Positions 16,719 through 25,293 of a stretch of 64,000 nt of DNA are shown piece after piece. How positions within the stretch are numbered: the first letter of the stretch is position 1; the number at the start of each line of letters is the position of its first letter. The DNA comes from a bacterium D16-51. Lineage in GTDB: Bacteria > Bacillota > Clostridia > Lachnospirales > Lachnospiraceae. The translations under genes and the position numbers were made by a program. The stretch lies in NCBI GenBank assembly GCA_003612285.1, contig RAYE01000004.1, positions 62,001-126,000 on the forward strand. Direction: 5' to 3'. Below the pieces are notes generated by a model. It had not been told where the DNA came from. It did not search any database and saw nothing but the letters and a program-made list of their open reading frames with translations.

Positions 16719-17634
16719 AATGAAACAGGATTATGAAACAATTCCAGTACCGTTAGAGTTAAAGCAGCGGGTAAAAGAGGGAATTGAGCAGGCAAAAAAA
16801 GAAGAGGACGAGGAAGAGGGGAAAATTATGAAGGGCAAGAGGATTTCTAAGAGGGCAGCTTTAGGGTTAAAAATTACAGGAGGGGCAGCGGCAGCTTTGG
16901 TAGCATTGACATTGATTTCCAATCTAAATGCACCGGCAGCAAGGGCTATGGAAAATATTCCGTTGCTCGGCTCTATTGTGAAAGTTGTTACATTCCGTAC
17001 TTTTGAAAGCAGTGAAAAGGAAATGAGCGCAAAAGTTAAAATCCCGGAGGTGGAAGTCAGGGATTCAGCCGGGAAGAAAAATGATGCGGCGACAAAAAAG
17101 ATTAATGATGCAGTAGACCAATATACACAAAAAATTATTGACCAATATAAAGCAGATGTTGAGGCTGTAAATGGGGAAGGGAAGGAAGAGGTTTCTGTGG
17201 ATTATCAGGTGGTCACAGATAATGCACGTCTGTATTCCCTGAAAATAGATACTGTGATTGCCCTGAATACATCTGGAATTACAGTTAAAATATACCATAT
17301 TGACAAAGAAACCGGAAAGATGGTACAGCTAAAGGATATGTTTAAAGAAGGAACAAAGTATCTGTCCGTCCTTACAGAAGAAATAAAGAACCAGATGCGC
17401 CAAAGGATGGCAGAGGATGACCAGGAAATGTATTTTATTGATGATGAAGATATGCCGGAAACGAATTGGAAAGGGCTTACAGAGGACGCGAATTTCTATA
17501 TTAATAAAAAAGGGAATCTTGTATTTGCGTTTGATAAATATGAGGCTGCGCCAGGGTATATGGGAACCTGTGAGTTTGAAATCCCGCAGGAGCTGATTAA
17601 AGATATGGTTAAAGAGGAATATTTTGTAAAATAG
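16693..17634 (+). CDS. Membrane anti-sigma factor, RsiV-like (DUF3298 domain)
   Basis: A 313-residue single-pass membrane protein. The charged N-terminal 50 residues should bind the sigma factor in the cytoplasm, and one hydrophobic segment spans about residues 57-76. The outer part (80-313) has the DUF4163/DUF3298 plan of RsiV, which in Bacillus and Enterococcus binds lysozyme and is then cleaved to free SigV. The start at 16693 has GGGGGAAATGCC ahead and overlaps the sigma gene, so synthesis is coupled. Whether this protein senses lysozyme is not shown. Confidence 0.85.
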   Translation: MRGIAEISKMKQDYETIPVPLELKQRVKEGIEQAKKEEDEEEGKIMKGKRISKRAALGLKITGGAAAALVALTLISNLNAPAARAMENIPLLGSIVKVVTFRTFESSEKEMSAKVKIPEVEVRDSAGKKNDAATKKINDAVDQYTQKIIDQYKADVEAVNGEGKEEVSVDYQVVTDNARLYSLKIDTVIALNTSGITVKIYHIDKETGKMVQLKDMFKEGTKYLSVLTEEIKNQMRQRMAEDDQEMYFIDDEDMPETNWKGLTEDANFYINKKGNLVFAFDKYEAAPGYMGTCEFEIPQELIKDMVKEEYFVK

Positions 17635-17716
17635 CAGTTCTGGATGTTGTTTATTTCCGCGAAGGCAAAGTGAGGATGTGCAAGCAAGCTTGCATCATCC
17701 GAGCGCGCCCGCGAGG

Positions 17717-17817
17717 GTCAAATACCCCGCCCCTCTGGGGCGAAGCTTGCCAAGGAACCGAAGGTTCCTTTAGGGAAACTAGGTCATGCCCCGTTGCTCT
17801 GCAGCGGGGTATTTGAC
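17717..17817. repeat. Palindromic intergenic element
   Basis: GTCAAATACCCCG (17717-17729) and its exact reverse complement (17805-17817) bracket about 75 bases that fold further: CCCCGCCCCTCTGGGGCG and AAGGAACC/GGTTCCTT. Upstream at 17682-17695 is another small palindrome, GCAAGCAAGCTTGC. No ORF is present in 17635-17954. This looks like a REP-type or MITE-like element, or a structured RNA, between rsiV and the clpX paralogue. Confidence 0.5.
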
Positions 17818-17954
17818 TACACCCGTTAACTGCTGAATTTAAAAAAAGTATAAAAATTTTTGCAGAGGCTTTTATTCTGCCGGATTTTCTGTTAGAGTAG
17901 TAGGATATAGTACAGTGTACGAAATGTACAGGGCAGTACAGAAAGAGGTGGAAT

Positions 17955-19382
17955 ATGTCGGAGGATAATAAAAGTAATAATGGTTCGGAATATGAGGATG
18001 TCTGTTATATTTGCAGGAGGACAGAAAGTGTTGCTGGAAAGATGATACGCATTCCAAATAATATATGCATTTGCAAGGACTGCATGCAGAAAACATTTGA
18101 TTCTATGGATAAAATGGGCGGGCCTTTTGGCGGGATGCCCTATATGGATATGTTTACAATGGGGCAGCCGCCGCAGCATGCAGAAGTACCGAAAAACCAG
18201 AAGTTAAAAAAGAAAAAAACAGAGAAAAAGGCGGCGAAAAACAAACAGCAGGAGGGGATTTTTGATATTAAGCATCTTCCTGCGCCACATGTTATTAAAG
18301 GGACGCTGGATGAATATGTGGTTGGGCAGGAATTTGCGAAAAAGGTTATGTCGGTTGCAGTGTATAACCATTATAAGCGTGTGCTGAGCGGCGTTGGGGA
18401 AGAGGATGGCGTTGAGATAGAAAAGTCCAATATGCTGATGATTGGGCCGACCGGTTCTGGAAAGACATATCTTGTGAAAACACTTGCAAGGATTTTACAG
18501 GTACCGCTTGCCATTGCAGATGCAACCTCCCTGACAGAGGCAGGTTATATTGGGGATGATGTGGAAAGTGTTTTGTCAAAGCTTTTGGCGGCGGCGGATA
18601 ATGATGTGGAAAAGGCGGAGCACGGTATTATTTTTATTGACGAGATTGATAAAATTGCAAAAAAGCGGAATACAAACAGCAGGGATGTTAGCGGTGAATC
18701 CGTACAGCAGGGGATGCTAAAGCTTTTAGAGGGAAGCGATGTAGAGGTGCCTGTAGGGGCGATGAGCAAAAATGCAATGGTTCCAATGACAACGGTAAAT
18801 ACGGGAAATATTCTTTTTATCTGCGGCGGCGCATTTCCAGAGCTTGAAAAGGTGATTAAAAAGCGGCTGACAAGAAGTTCATCTATAGGCTTTAATGCAC
18901 AGCTCCAGGACGCATTTGACAAGGACGAAAATCTTCTTCAGAAAGTGGCAACAGAAGATTTAAGGGAATTTGGGATGATACCAGAGTTCCTGGGGCGTCT
19001 TCCGATTGTTTTTTCCTTACAGGCAATGACAGAAGAAATGTTAGAGAAAGTGCTGACGCAGCCCAAAAATGCGATTACAAAGCAATATCAGAAGCTTCTG
19101 GCGTTGGATGAAGTAGATTTAAGGTTTGATGATGAGGCAATTGGGGCAATCGCAAAAAAAGCGGTAGAAAAAAAGACAGGAGCCAGGGCGCTGCGTGCAA
19201 TTATTGAAGAATTTATGCTGGACATTATGTATGAAATACCGAAAGATGATTTGATTGGCAGGGTGACAATTACGAAGGATTATATTGAGAAAAAAGGCGC
19301 GCCTGTTATTGAAATGCGGGGGAGCGGTGAGGCAAAACTTCTGATGCAGAGGGATGTGCTTCCGGAAAAAGGCGGAAATTAA
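17955..19382 (+). CDS. ClpX-family AAA+ unfoldase (second type, long form)
   Basis: A 475-residue ATPase. The N-terminal zinc-binding domain has paired Cys (CYICRRT and ICKDCMQ, residues about 17-45), followed by a low-complexity Lys-rich linker (KKKKTEKKAAKNKQQ). The AAA+ module has Walker A GPTGSGKT, Walker B IIFIDEIDKIAKK, pore and sensor motifs, and an IGF loop (SSSIGFN) of the kind that docks on ClpP. It is longer than housekeeping ClpX (about 420) because of the linker and the C-terminal tail. No clpP lies beside it, so it is probably an accessory paralogue that feeds ClpP elsewhere or works alone. Confidence 0.88.
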   Translation: MSEDNKSNNGSEYEDVCYICRRTESVAGKMIRIPNNICICKDCMQKTFDSMDKMGGPFGGMPYMDMFTMGQPPQHAEVPKNQKLKKKKTEKKAAKNKQQEGIFDIKHLPAPHVIKGTLDEYVVGQEFAKKVMSVAVYNHYKRVLSGVGEEDGVEIEKSNMLMIGPTGSGKTYLVKTLARILQVPLAIADATSLTEAGYIGDDVESVLSKLLAAADNDVEKAEHGIIFIDEIDKIAKKRNTNSRDVSGESVQQGMLKLLEGSDVEVPVGAMSKNAMVPMTTVNTGNILFICGGAFPELEKVIKKRLTRSSSIGFNAQLQDAFDKDENLLQKVATEDLREFGMIPEFLGRLPIVFSLQAMTEEMLEKVLTQPKNAITKQYQKLLALDEVDLRFDDEAIGAIAKKAVEKKTGARALRAIIEEFMLDIMYEIPKDDLIGRVTITKDYIEKKGAPVIEMRGSGEAKLLMQRDVLPEKGGN

Positions 19383-19429
19383 AAGATGAGAAAAATATCC
19401 TTAGAAATTGTAATTGTAAAAGGCAAGAG

Positions 19430-19458
19430 GGCAAAAGAGTTTCCTTTTGCCTTTTTTT
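19430..19458 (+). terminator. Terminator after the clpX paralogue
   Basis: GGCAAAAG (19430-19437) pairs with CTTTTGCC (19444-19451), followed by seven T. Confidence 0.85.
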
Positions 19459-19522
19459 GAATAGAATAAAAGAACATAGAAAGCAGATGAGCCATAAAAT
19501 GTGCACAGAAATGGAGAGTGTT

Positions 19523-19843
19523 ATGCCAGAAGGATGCAGAGAACGAATTTATTCAGAAGATTATCTTGATTATTTAGTGGAATACTATGGGGATGGCCTG
19601 GTCTTTGGAACTATTGAGAACGATTATTGCTATAAGGAAGCTTCCAGTCATTTTGCTGTGCTGTATGAAGAAGGGAAGGCTTATACAATCGACAGCCTTT
19701 CAGGAATTAAGGTGATTCCGCATTGCTATGGGCTGCTTTCTTCAGACGAAGTGTTGGAGAGTGCGGGGATTACCAAAGTACGGCGGCAGGCGGGGCTGAA
19801 TTTGTATGGGCAGAGCGTCATGGTAGGTTTTATTGATACGGGG
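19523..19843 (+). pseudogene. S8 (subtilisin-like, CspC-type) peptidase, 5' fragment
   Basis: About 107 codons: the N-terminal prodomain-like part (SEDYLDYLVEYYG, VIPHCYGLL, AGITKVRRQAGLNLYGQSV) ends in VMVGFIDTG, which contains the catalytic Asp. The reading then breaks off into unrelated sequence and stops at 19900. The rest of the same gene resumes in frame at 21518 with IDYSHPAF, exactly the residues expected next. ATG 19523 has GGAGAG four bases ahead; earlier in-frame starts lie near the preceding terminator. The 5' fragment alone would make an inactive peptide. Confidence 0.8.
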
Positions 19844-19896
19844 GAATGTGTTATAATATTGTTATTGCACAGAATACACAGAAATTTCACAATCTG

Positions 19897-19924
19897 TTGA
19901 TTTTTGGCATATATATGCTATAAT
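19897..19924 (+). promoter_or_regulatory. Promoter of the hemerythrin-receiver gene
   Basis: TTGATT (19897-19902) and TATAAT (19919-19924), 16 bases apart, inside the insertion. Confidence 0.7.
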
Positions 19925-20006
19925 ATTTAGAGGCTTTTCGGAAAAAGAAATATTTGATTGAAAGAATATGCAGCATCCGGGCTGCGCCATAACAAGGAGG
20001 GACATT

Positions 20007-21365
20007 ATGGGAAATCAACTGGTATGGGAGGACAGGTTTGATATTGGTGTAGACATTATTGACAAGGAACACAGGAAACTTTTTAAAATTATAAACAAAT
20101 TGTTTGCGTTTAGTGAACAGGAGGATAAAAGTACGTGGGTTTGCCAGGAAGGGATTAAATATTTCAAAGACCATGCATTGAAACATTTTGCAGAAGAAGA
20201 GTTTTATATGGAGTCGATTTCCTATAAGGAATTTGAAACACACAGGCGCCTCCACACAGATTTCCGGCGCCATATACTGCCAGAGCTAGAAAAGGAACTG
20301 GTTGAGGCTGATTATTCAAGAGAGGCAATTGACCATTTTTTGGGTGTCTGCGTTGGATGGCTGCTTGGGCATACCCTGACAGAGGACCGTGCGATTGCGG
20401 CGGGAAATGGAATCAGTAAATGGGGAAATATAGCTACGGAAGAAGAACAGGCTGCTGTAACGCAAATTATTATACAGCTTCTGAATGATATGTTTCAGTT
20501 AGAAGCAAAGCTGGTCAGTGGATGCTATGGCGGGGAAAAATTTGGGAAAGGGATATATTACCGTCTTACATATAGTTCAGACAAGGGGAAACGGCAGGAA
20601 ATTATTCTGGTTTTTGAGGAAAAAATGCTGATTGATACAGTTGGAAGGTTAATGGGCAATCCATCTGATAAATTAGATGTTATGGAGATGAATGCTGCAA
20701 GGTATGTGTCAAGGCAGTTTGTGGAAAGCATTAAAGAACATTTTATATATGCTGAGGAGTATAAGTTAAAGGGGGAGAACCTGCTGACATATGAGCAGTT
20801 CCAGAAGACGTTTGACAGGCAGCCTCCGCAGTACAGCCTTCTTTTTAATACCGATGCAGGATATTTTGCATATTGCTTTATGATGCCAAAACTGAAAAAG
20901 GAAGAAGGCGGAGTTTCGATTAAAGCGGCAAATGCAATGAAGGAAGTATCTGGATATCTAAAAAAGAATGAAGAGGAAATTAATAACAATATAGGAAAGC
21001 AAAAATTACTGGTAGTAGATGATTCTGGTACAATCCGTCAGGCTATGAAGGAAATTTTGCAGAATGATTACCAGGTTGCTGTGGCAGAGTCAGGGGTATC
21101 GGCTATCCGCTACATGTCATTAGAACGTCCTGATCTTGTTTTGCTGGATTATGAGATGCCAGTTTGCGATGGGGCGCAAGTATTGGAGATGATCCGCTCT
21201 GAAGCAGCTTTTGCAGACATTCCGGTAATCTTTTTAACAGGCAGGGGAGATAAAGAAGCAGTAAGTAAAGTAGTGCGTTTAAAACCGGCTGGGTACTTCT
21301 TGAAAAGCCCGAATCTTGCAGAGATTAAGAAAAATATAGATGACTATTTTGCTAAAAAAGCTTAA
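20007..21365 (+). CDS. Bacteriohemerythrin fused to a response-regulator receiver
   Basis: A 452-residue soluble protein. Residues 1-135 are a bacteriohemerythrin with all seven di-iron ligands in place: H22, H60, E64, H79, H83, H122, D127. This domain binds O2 or senses it. Residues 150-310 form a middle domain loosely like CheX/CheC phosphatases (not certain). Residues 332-452 are a receiver with D338/D339, phospho-acceptor D391 and the late Lys (LKSPN). ATG 20007 follows AAGGAGGGACATT. No kinase or chemotaxis gene is adjacent; an oxygen-responsive motility or signalling role is inferred. It lies inside the insertion that splits the S8 peptidase gene. Confidence 0.88.
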   Translation: MGNQLVWEDRFDIGVDIIDKEHRKLFKIINKLFAFSEQEDKSTWVCQEGIKYFKDHALKHFAEEEFYMESISYKEFETHRRLHTDFRRHILPELEKELVEADYSREAIDHFLGVCVGWLLGHTLTEDRAIAAGNGISKWGNIATEEEQAAVTQIIIQLLNDMFQLEAKLVSGCYGGEKFGKGIYYRLTYSSDKGKRQEIILVFEEKMLIDTVGRLMGNPSDKLDVMEMNAARYVSRQFVESIKEHFIYAEEYKLKGENLLTYEQFQKTFDRQPPQYSLLFNTDAGYFAYCFMMPKLKKEEGGVSIKAANAMKEVSGYLKKNEEEINNNIGKQKLLVVDDSGTIRQAMKEILQNDYQVAVAESGVSAIRYMSLERPDLVLLDYEMPVCDGAQVLEMIRSEAAFADIPVIFLTGRGDKEAVSKVVRLKPAGYFLKSPNLAEIKKNIDDYFAKKA

Positions 21366-21413
21366 AGCTTTGGTATACAAAACAGTTCCTAAGAAATTGG
21401 TTATTACAAAAGG

Positions 21414-21442
21414 CAGGAAATCGTAAAGATATCCTGTTTTTT
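21414..21442 (+). terminator. Terminator after the hemerythrin-receiver gene
   Basis: CAGGAAATC (21414-21422) and GATATCCTG (21428-21436) pair with one mismatch and are followed by six T. Confidence 0.7.
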
Positions 21443-21517
21443 GTGTTTCTGTGAAAACATATTCACTGAAAAGTGCAGGGTGTTTAAGGATGCTGCAATT
21501 ATTTGACAGCAGAGGGG

Positions 21518-22951
21518 ATTGATTATTCCCATCCGGCATTTATTGGCAGTGACGGCAGGACGCGGATTGCGGCTATCTGGGATCAGACGGTGGAAGTGCT
21601 GCGGGAGGGGGAGAATGGACCAGAATATTTTGAATATGGCGCTGAATATACACAGGAAGACATTAACCGGGCTTTGGAGAGCGATAACCCCTTGGGAATT
21701 GTGCCAAGCCGTGATACAGATGGGCATGGGACATTTTTGGCAGGGATAGCCTGTGGCAATGAGATACCTGACCAGGGATTTTCAGGGATTGCCCCATTAG
21801 CAACAATCTGTGTTGTAAAATGTAAAGAGGCAAAACAGAACCTGCGTAATTATTATTTTATCAATACAGAAGAACCCTGTTATGCAGAAAATGATATTAT
21901 GCTTGCAGTGTATTATTTATGGAGAAAGGCACGGCGGTTAAGAATGCCGCTGGTCGTCTGCCTTGGGATGGGAACAAACCAGGGTGGGCACAGCATGGGT
22001 GGGATTCTTGGAAAATTATTATCGGATTATGGAGATTACAGGGGATTTTTGGTGGTAACAGCCGGAGGGAATGAGGCAAATACTTCCCATCACTATTTGA
22101 ATGACCCAATTAGTTCAGAGAGTGAGGTTGAAGTTGAAATCAGGGTTGGGAATAGTGAGGGTGGATTTACCCTGGAGCTTTGGGCTGCTACAACAGAATT
22201 ATATTCGGTAGGGCTGATTTCTCCAGGAGGGGAATATTCAGGAAAGACACAGGCAAGGCTTGGGGAAAAAAGACAGGTAAACTTTTTGTTTGAAGGTACG
22301 ACAGTTTTTATAGAATATCTGCTTGTCTCTTTTGAAGATGGGGATGAATGTATCCGTATCCGTTTTCAGAACCCGACAGAAGGAATCTGGCGCATCCGTG
22401 TTTTTAATGATGCAGGCTATTTTGGGCGTTTTGATATGTGGCTTCCTATGCAGAATTTTTTGGATGGTGAAACATATTTCCTGAGGGCGAATCCGGATAC
22501 GACAATTTGCGATCCTGGAAACAATACAGGGATTATTACATTTGCTTTTTATGATTCCCTGAACCATTCGGTTGTTATCGAATCCAGCAGAGGTTTTACA
22601 AGAGACATGGCGATTAAGCCAGATATGTCGGCGCCAGGGGTAGATATTTACGGGACGCTTCCATTTGCAGGAAATTATCCAGTGGGGGAGGAAGAACGCA
22701 GCAGCAGGGCACGTTATGGTTCCCGCAGCGGTTCCAGTGAAGCGGCAGCAGTAGGGTCAGGCGCCGCCGCTCTTCTTGCGGAATGGGCGTTTATTTATAA
22801 AAATGATATTGCAATGGATACACAGAAAGCGAAAAAATATCTTATCCGGGGGGCAGACCGGACAGGGATAACGGTTCCGAGCCGTGCATGGGGGAATGGT
22901 ACGTTGAATTTATATGATACATTTGATTGGCTGCGTTCCCCACAGGCATAG
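21518..22951 (+). pseudogene. S8 (subtilisin-like, CspC-type) peptidase, 3' fragment
   Basis: 478 codons, starting with IDYSHPAF. It carries the catalytic His (SRDTDGHGTFLAG) and Ser (RSGSSEAAAVGSG) plus the oxyanion Asn (VVTAGGNEANT), but the catalytic Asp lies in the detached 5' fragment. A TTG at 21503 could open the frame, yet no ribosome site precedes it. Joined to the 5' part it would give an intact protein of about 585 residues of the clostridial cytoplasmic/spore CspC-like group. No internal stop or frameshift is seen, so the break is recent or the halves are somehow rejoined. Confidence 0.8.
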
Positions 22952-22980
22952 GGCTTCCAGGCAGAAAACAGGGTGGAGCG

Positions 22981-23208
22981 TCAGACGGAGGGTTTTTGGT
23001 TTTCCAGTAGTTTGTAGTCGCGCAGGATAACTTGGTAACGCAGATTGGCAGCATTTAATTCATAGATATAGCTGTCGATTAATTCTGGCTCTTTTACGCT
23101 GGAAAGCCCGACATAGGCGTCTTCCAGGCTTCTTTGGGCGTCCAGCAGCGCTTTTTTCAGAAAAACTTCCTTTTTGGGGAGTTTTTCTTTTTTCCATATG
23201 GTTTTCAT
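22981..23208 (-). CDS. DUF2508 family protein (YaaL-like)
   Basis: A 75-residue hydrophilic helical protein: Lys-rich start MKTIWKKEKLPKKEVFL, then LLDAQRSLEDAYVGLSSVKEPELIDSYIYELNAANLRYQ, the typical DUF2508/YaaL helix pair. The start at 23208 has AAAGGGGGACT ahead; a longer reading from 23283 lacks a ribosome site. In Bacillus yaaL neighbours bofA; here bofA lies next to it but divergently. Its function is not known. Confidence 0.8.
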   Translation of the reverse strand: MKTIWKKEKLPKKEVFLKKALLDAQRSLEDAYVGLSSVKEPELIDSYIYELNAANLRYQVILRDYKLLENQKPSV

Positions 23209-23465
23209 AGCCAGTCCCCCTTTGTACCGTTCATAACATTGATAATTGCGTTTTATAAGATAAGTATAGACGCTTGATGCCAAAATTATGCAAAAAACAA
23301 TTTTAATGTTAGCTGCATTGGTTTTCGCGTTTGCAGCGGGCCAGACGCAATGCCTGCATCAAAATATAAAACAGGACAAACAGGAATGAAAAAAATATTT
23401 TTGGCATAGTGTTATAGAAAGATAGTACTTGTCAGTATTTTGTAACTTAATGAAAGGGGTATGTG

Positions 23466-23738
23466 ATGGAAAATACCGTGTTTATTCTGTTGTTTGTTGG
23501 TGGTTTTCTTGTTTTTCTGGGGTCTATGGGTGTGGATGTGATTAGGCTGGTACTAAATTTCCTGGCAAGATGCCTGCTAGGGCTTGTGGTTATTTACATT
23601 GCCAATTATTTGCTGGAATATTTTGGTGGAAATTTTGTTGTAAATATTAACGAAATTACAATAGGTGTTTCAGGTGCTTTGGGGATTTGGGGTGTTATCC
23701 TGCTCTATGCGCTGCAGTATTATTTTACAATTACATAG
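23466..23738 (+). CDS. BofA-family membrane protein
   Basis: A 90-residue protein with about three hydrophobic segments. The central RLVLNFLARCLLGLVVIYIANY and the C-terminal VNINEITIGVSGALGIWGVILLYALQYY are the BofA signature. In Bacillus BofA inhibits processing of pro-sigma-K during sporulation. The ATG at 23466 (GTG at 23463 is alternative) follows AAAGGGG. Its place between yaaL and the Tad locus says nothing of pilus function. Sporulation in this organism is suggested, not proven, by it. Confidence 0.85.
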   Translation: MENTVFILLFVGGFLVFLGSMGVDVIRLVLNFLARCLLGLVVIYIANYLLEYFGGNFVVNINEITIGVSGALGIWGVILLYALQYYFTIT

Positions 23739-23775
23739 TAAAAACTTTGTGAAAAACTGCCAAAAAGTGCAGTGC

Positions 23776-23804
23776 TTGACAGAGGGAAGGGGGTTTGCTA
23801 TAGT
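23776..23804 (+). promoter_or_regulatory. Promoter of the Tad pilus operon
   Basis: TTGACA (23776-23781) and TATAGT (23799-23804) with a 17-base spacer, directly ahead of the first pilus gene. No other strong promoter was noticed inside the locus to 33355. Confidence 0.8.
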
Positions 23805-23830
23805 GACGGCACGTTCCACGAAAGGAGGTG

Positions 23831-24349
23831 TTGTTTCTGGGGGAAGCTGTTTTAGGCGGGCTGCTTTTGGCGGCGGCTGCCAGTGATTGGAAAAAGGGGA
23901 AGATTCCAAATGGGCTGATACTTTTTGGATGGTGTGCCAGCCTGGTATTTGCTTTTTGGAAGGATGGGTGGAAAGGGATACTTGAAAGGGCATCTGTAGT
24001 TCTTCTGCTCCTGTCAGCCGGTTTTCTCATTTTTTCTGTACATATGGCCGGAGCCGGGGATATAAAGCTCTGTTCTGTGATTGGCGGAATGCAGGGATTG
24101 GTATCTTGTATGGATATCCTGGCGGTATCTGCAGTATTGGCTGGAGGCTATTCGCTTTTCAAGTTAATTAGAAAACGGATGTTTACAGAAAGGTTTCTTT
24201 ATGCATGGTCGTATTTTACGGCGGGAGGGGCGGGAAGGAAGCCATATTATGAAAAAAGCAGGGATGGGACAGATTGCACGGTATTGTTGGCACCATTTAT
24301 GGCAGCAGGTTATTTTTTAACAGTATTAAAAAGATGGGGAGGGATGTGA
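23831..24349 (+). CDS. Prepilin peptidase, A24 family (TadV/CpaA-like)
   Basis: A membrane aspartic peptidase of about 172 residues that trims Flp-type prepilins. Both catalytic Asp sites are visible: SDWKKGKIPN near residue 18 and GAGDIKL near residue 75. Four to five hydrophobic helices follow. The start is uncertain: AAAGGAGG at 23821-23828 is very close to TTG 23831, and no ATG is available; a CTG at 23837 would be better spaced. It overlaps the next gene by one base in a TGATG-type junction. Confidence 0.85.
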   Translation: MFLGEAVLGGLLLAAAASDWKKGKIPNGLILFGWCASLVFAFWKDGWKGILERASVVLLLLSAGFLIFSVHMAGAGDIKLCSVIGGMQGLVSCMDILAVSAVLAGGYSLFKLIRKRMFTERFLYAWSYFTAGGAGRKPYYEKSRDGTDCTVLLAPFMAAGYFLTVLKRWGGM

Positions 24350-25293
24350 TGAAAAAGATACAGGTTGCTTTGTATGACAGGAAAGGGTATATGCCATGCC
24401 TTGTTGGCTATCTCTGCAAAAAGGGTCGCGGCATCCTTGAGGCAAGGCTTTTTACCAGCCTGGAGATGCTTACAGAGTGTGCGGAAGCTGGTAATATTGA
24501 CGTGCTTTTGGCTGGGGAAGAGGTGGCTGAAGAAATACATGGCCTGGATGGGAAGATTTCCAAGATTATGCTTCTGTCAGAAGGGAATCAGGTAAAGGAG
24601 GGCTGCGGTTATTATCTTTTATTCAAATATCAGCCGGCTCAGGATATTGTAAAAGAAGTTTTGGAACAGATTGCAGAAGATGATAACATTGTTTATACAA
24701 AAGCTTTTGCTTCAAAAAGATCGATTGGCTTTATTGGCGTTTATGCCCCGTTTGGCGGCAGCGGCGTAACGGAGTATGCAGTTTCGCTGGCAGGGAAGCT
24801 TTCGGAAAAAGGAAAAGTTTTGTATATCAGTTTAGAACAATTTCACAGTTTGGATTTCTTACAGGAGAAAAAGAAGGACGCCAGTTCTTACAGAGGAATG
24901 TCTGAAGTTGTTTTTTATTTAAAGCAGAGGAAAGAAAAACTTGCTTTGAAGCTGGAAACAGTAGTTACTTCCTGGTCAGGGGCGGATTACATTTTTGCGG
25001 TGGAAGATTACAGGGATTTATATTCGCTAAGCAGCGAGGACGTGCATCAATTCTTAGATGTACTTTCGGGGCAGACAGATTATGAAACGGTTATCTTTGA
25101 CATTGGCTTTCTGAGTGAGGCGGCGCTTGCGCTGATGGAAAACTGTAGTGTGCTTTATATGCCGCATGCAAAGACAAAACAGCAAAAGTCAAAGGAGGCT
25201 GCATTTTGGAGGCTGCTGGAGCGTGGAAATCATGGGAGGCTGTCGGAAAGTTTTCAGAGGATAGAAGGAGATGGGGTGGGATATGACAGATGA
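24349..25293 (+). CDS. TadZ/CpaE-like ATPase-fold protein
   Basis: A 314-residue protein with an N-terminal receiver-like half and a C-terminal MinD/ParA-like half beginning IGFIGVYAPFGGSGVTEYAV. The P-loop is degenerate (GGSGVTE in place of GKGGxGKT), as is common in clostridial TadZ proteins that localise the pilus machine without strong ATPase activity. TDYETVIFDIGFLSE corresponds to the Walker B region. The ATG at 24349 overlaps the previous stop. It ends 11 bases inside the next gene. Confidence 0.78.
   Translation: MKKIQVALYDRKGYMPCLVGYLCKKGRGILEARLFTSLEMLTECAEAGNIDVLLAGEEVAEEIHGLDGKISKIMLLSEGNQVKEGCGYYLLFKYQPAQDIVKEVLEQIAEDDNIVYTKAFASKRSIGFIGVYAPFGGSGVTEYAVSLAGKLSEKGKVLYISLEQFHSLDFLQEKKKDASSYRGMSEVVFYLKQRKEKLALKLETVVTSWSGADYIFAVEDYRDLYSLSSEDVHQFLDVLSGQTDYETVIFDIGFLSEAALALMENCSVLYMPHAKTKQQKSKEAAFWRLLERGNHGRLSESFQRIEGDGVGYDR

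Larger units (their letters stand above)
19844..21513. mobile_element. 1.67-kb insertion inside the S8 peptidase gene
   Basis: Sequence between the two peptidase halves. GGGG occurs at both junctions (19840-19843 and 21514-21517), consistent with a four-base target duplication; removing one copy and the insert restores an uninterrupted frame GAT ACG GGG ATT. The insert carries one gene with its own promoter and terminator. No transposase, recombinase or matching terminal inverted repeats are visible, so the mechanism is unknown and the mobile label is inference. Confidence 0.5.

Noticed and set aside
19844-19900. Group I or II intron or intein as the explanation for the split S8 gene
   Set aside because: The 5' edge does not show the GTGYG start of group II introns, no reverse transcriptase, endonuclease or intein motifs are present, and stops occur in the joined frame.
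23289-23390. 33-codon plus-strand ORF with a hydrophobic start (MQKTILMLAALVFAFAAG) between yaaL and bofA
   Set aside because: No ribosome site or promoter is placed for it, and the region is better explained as the divergent upstream region of two known genes.
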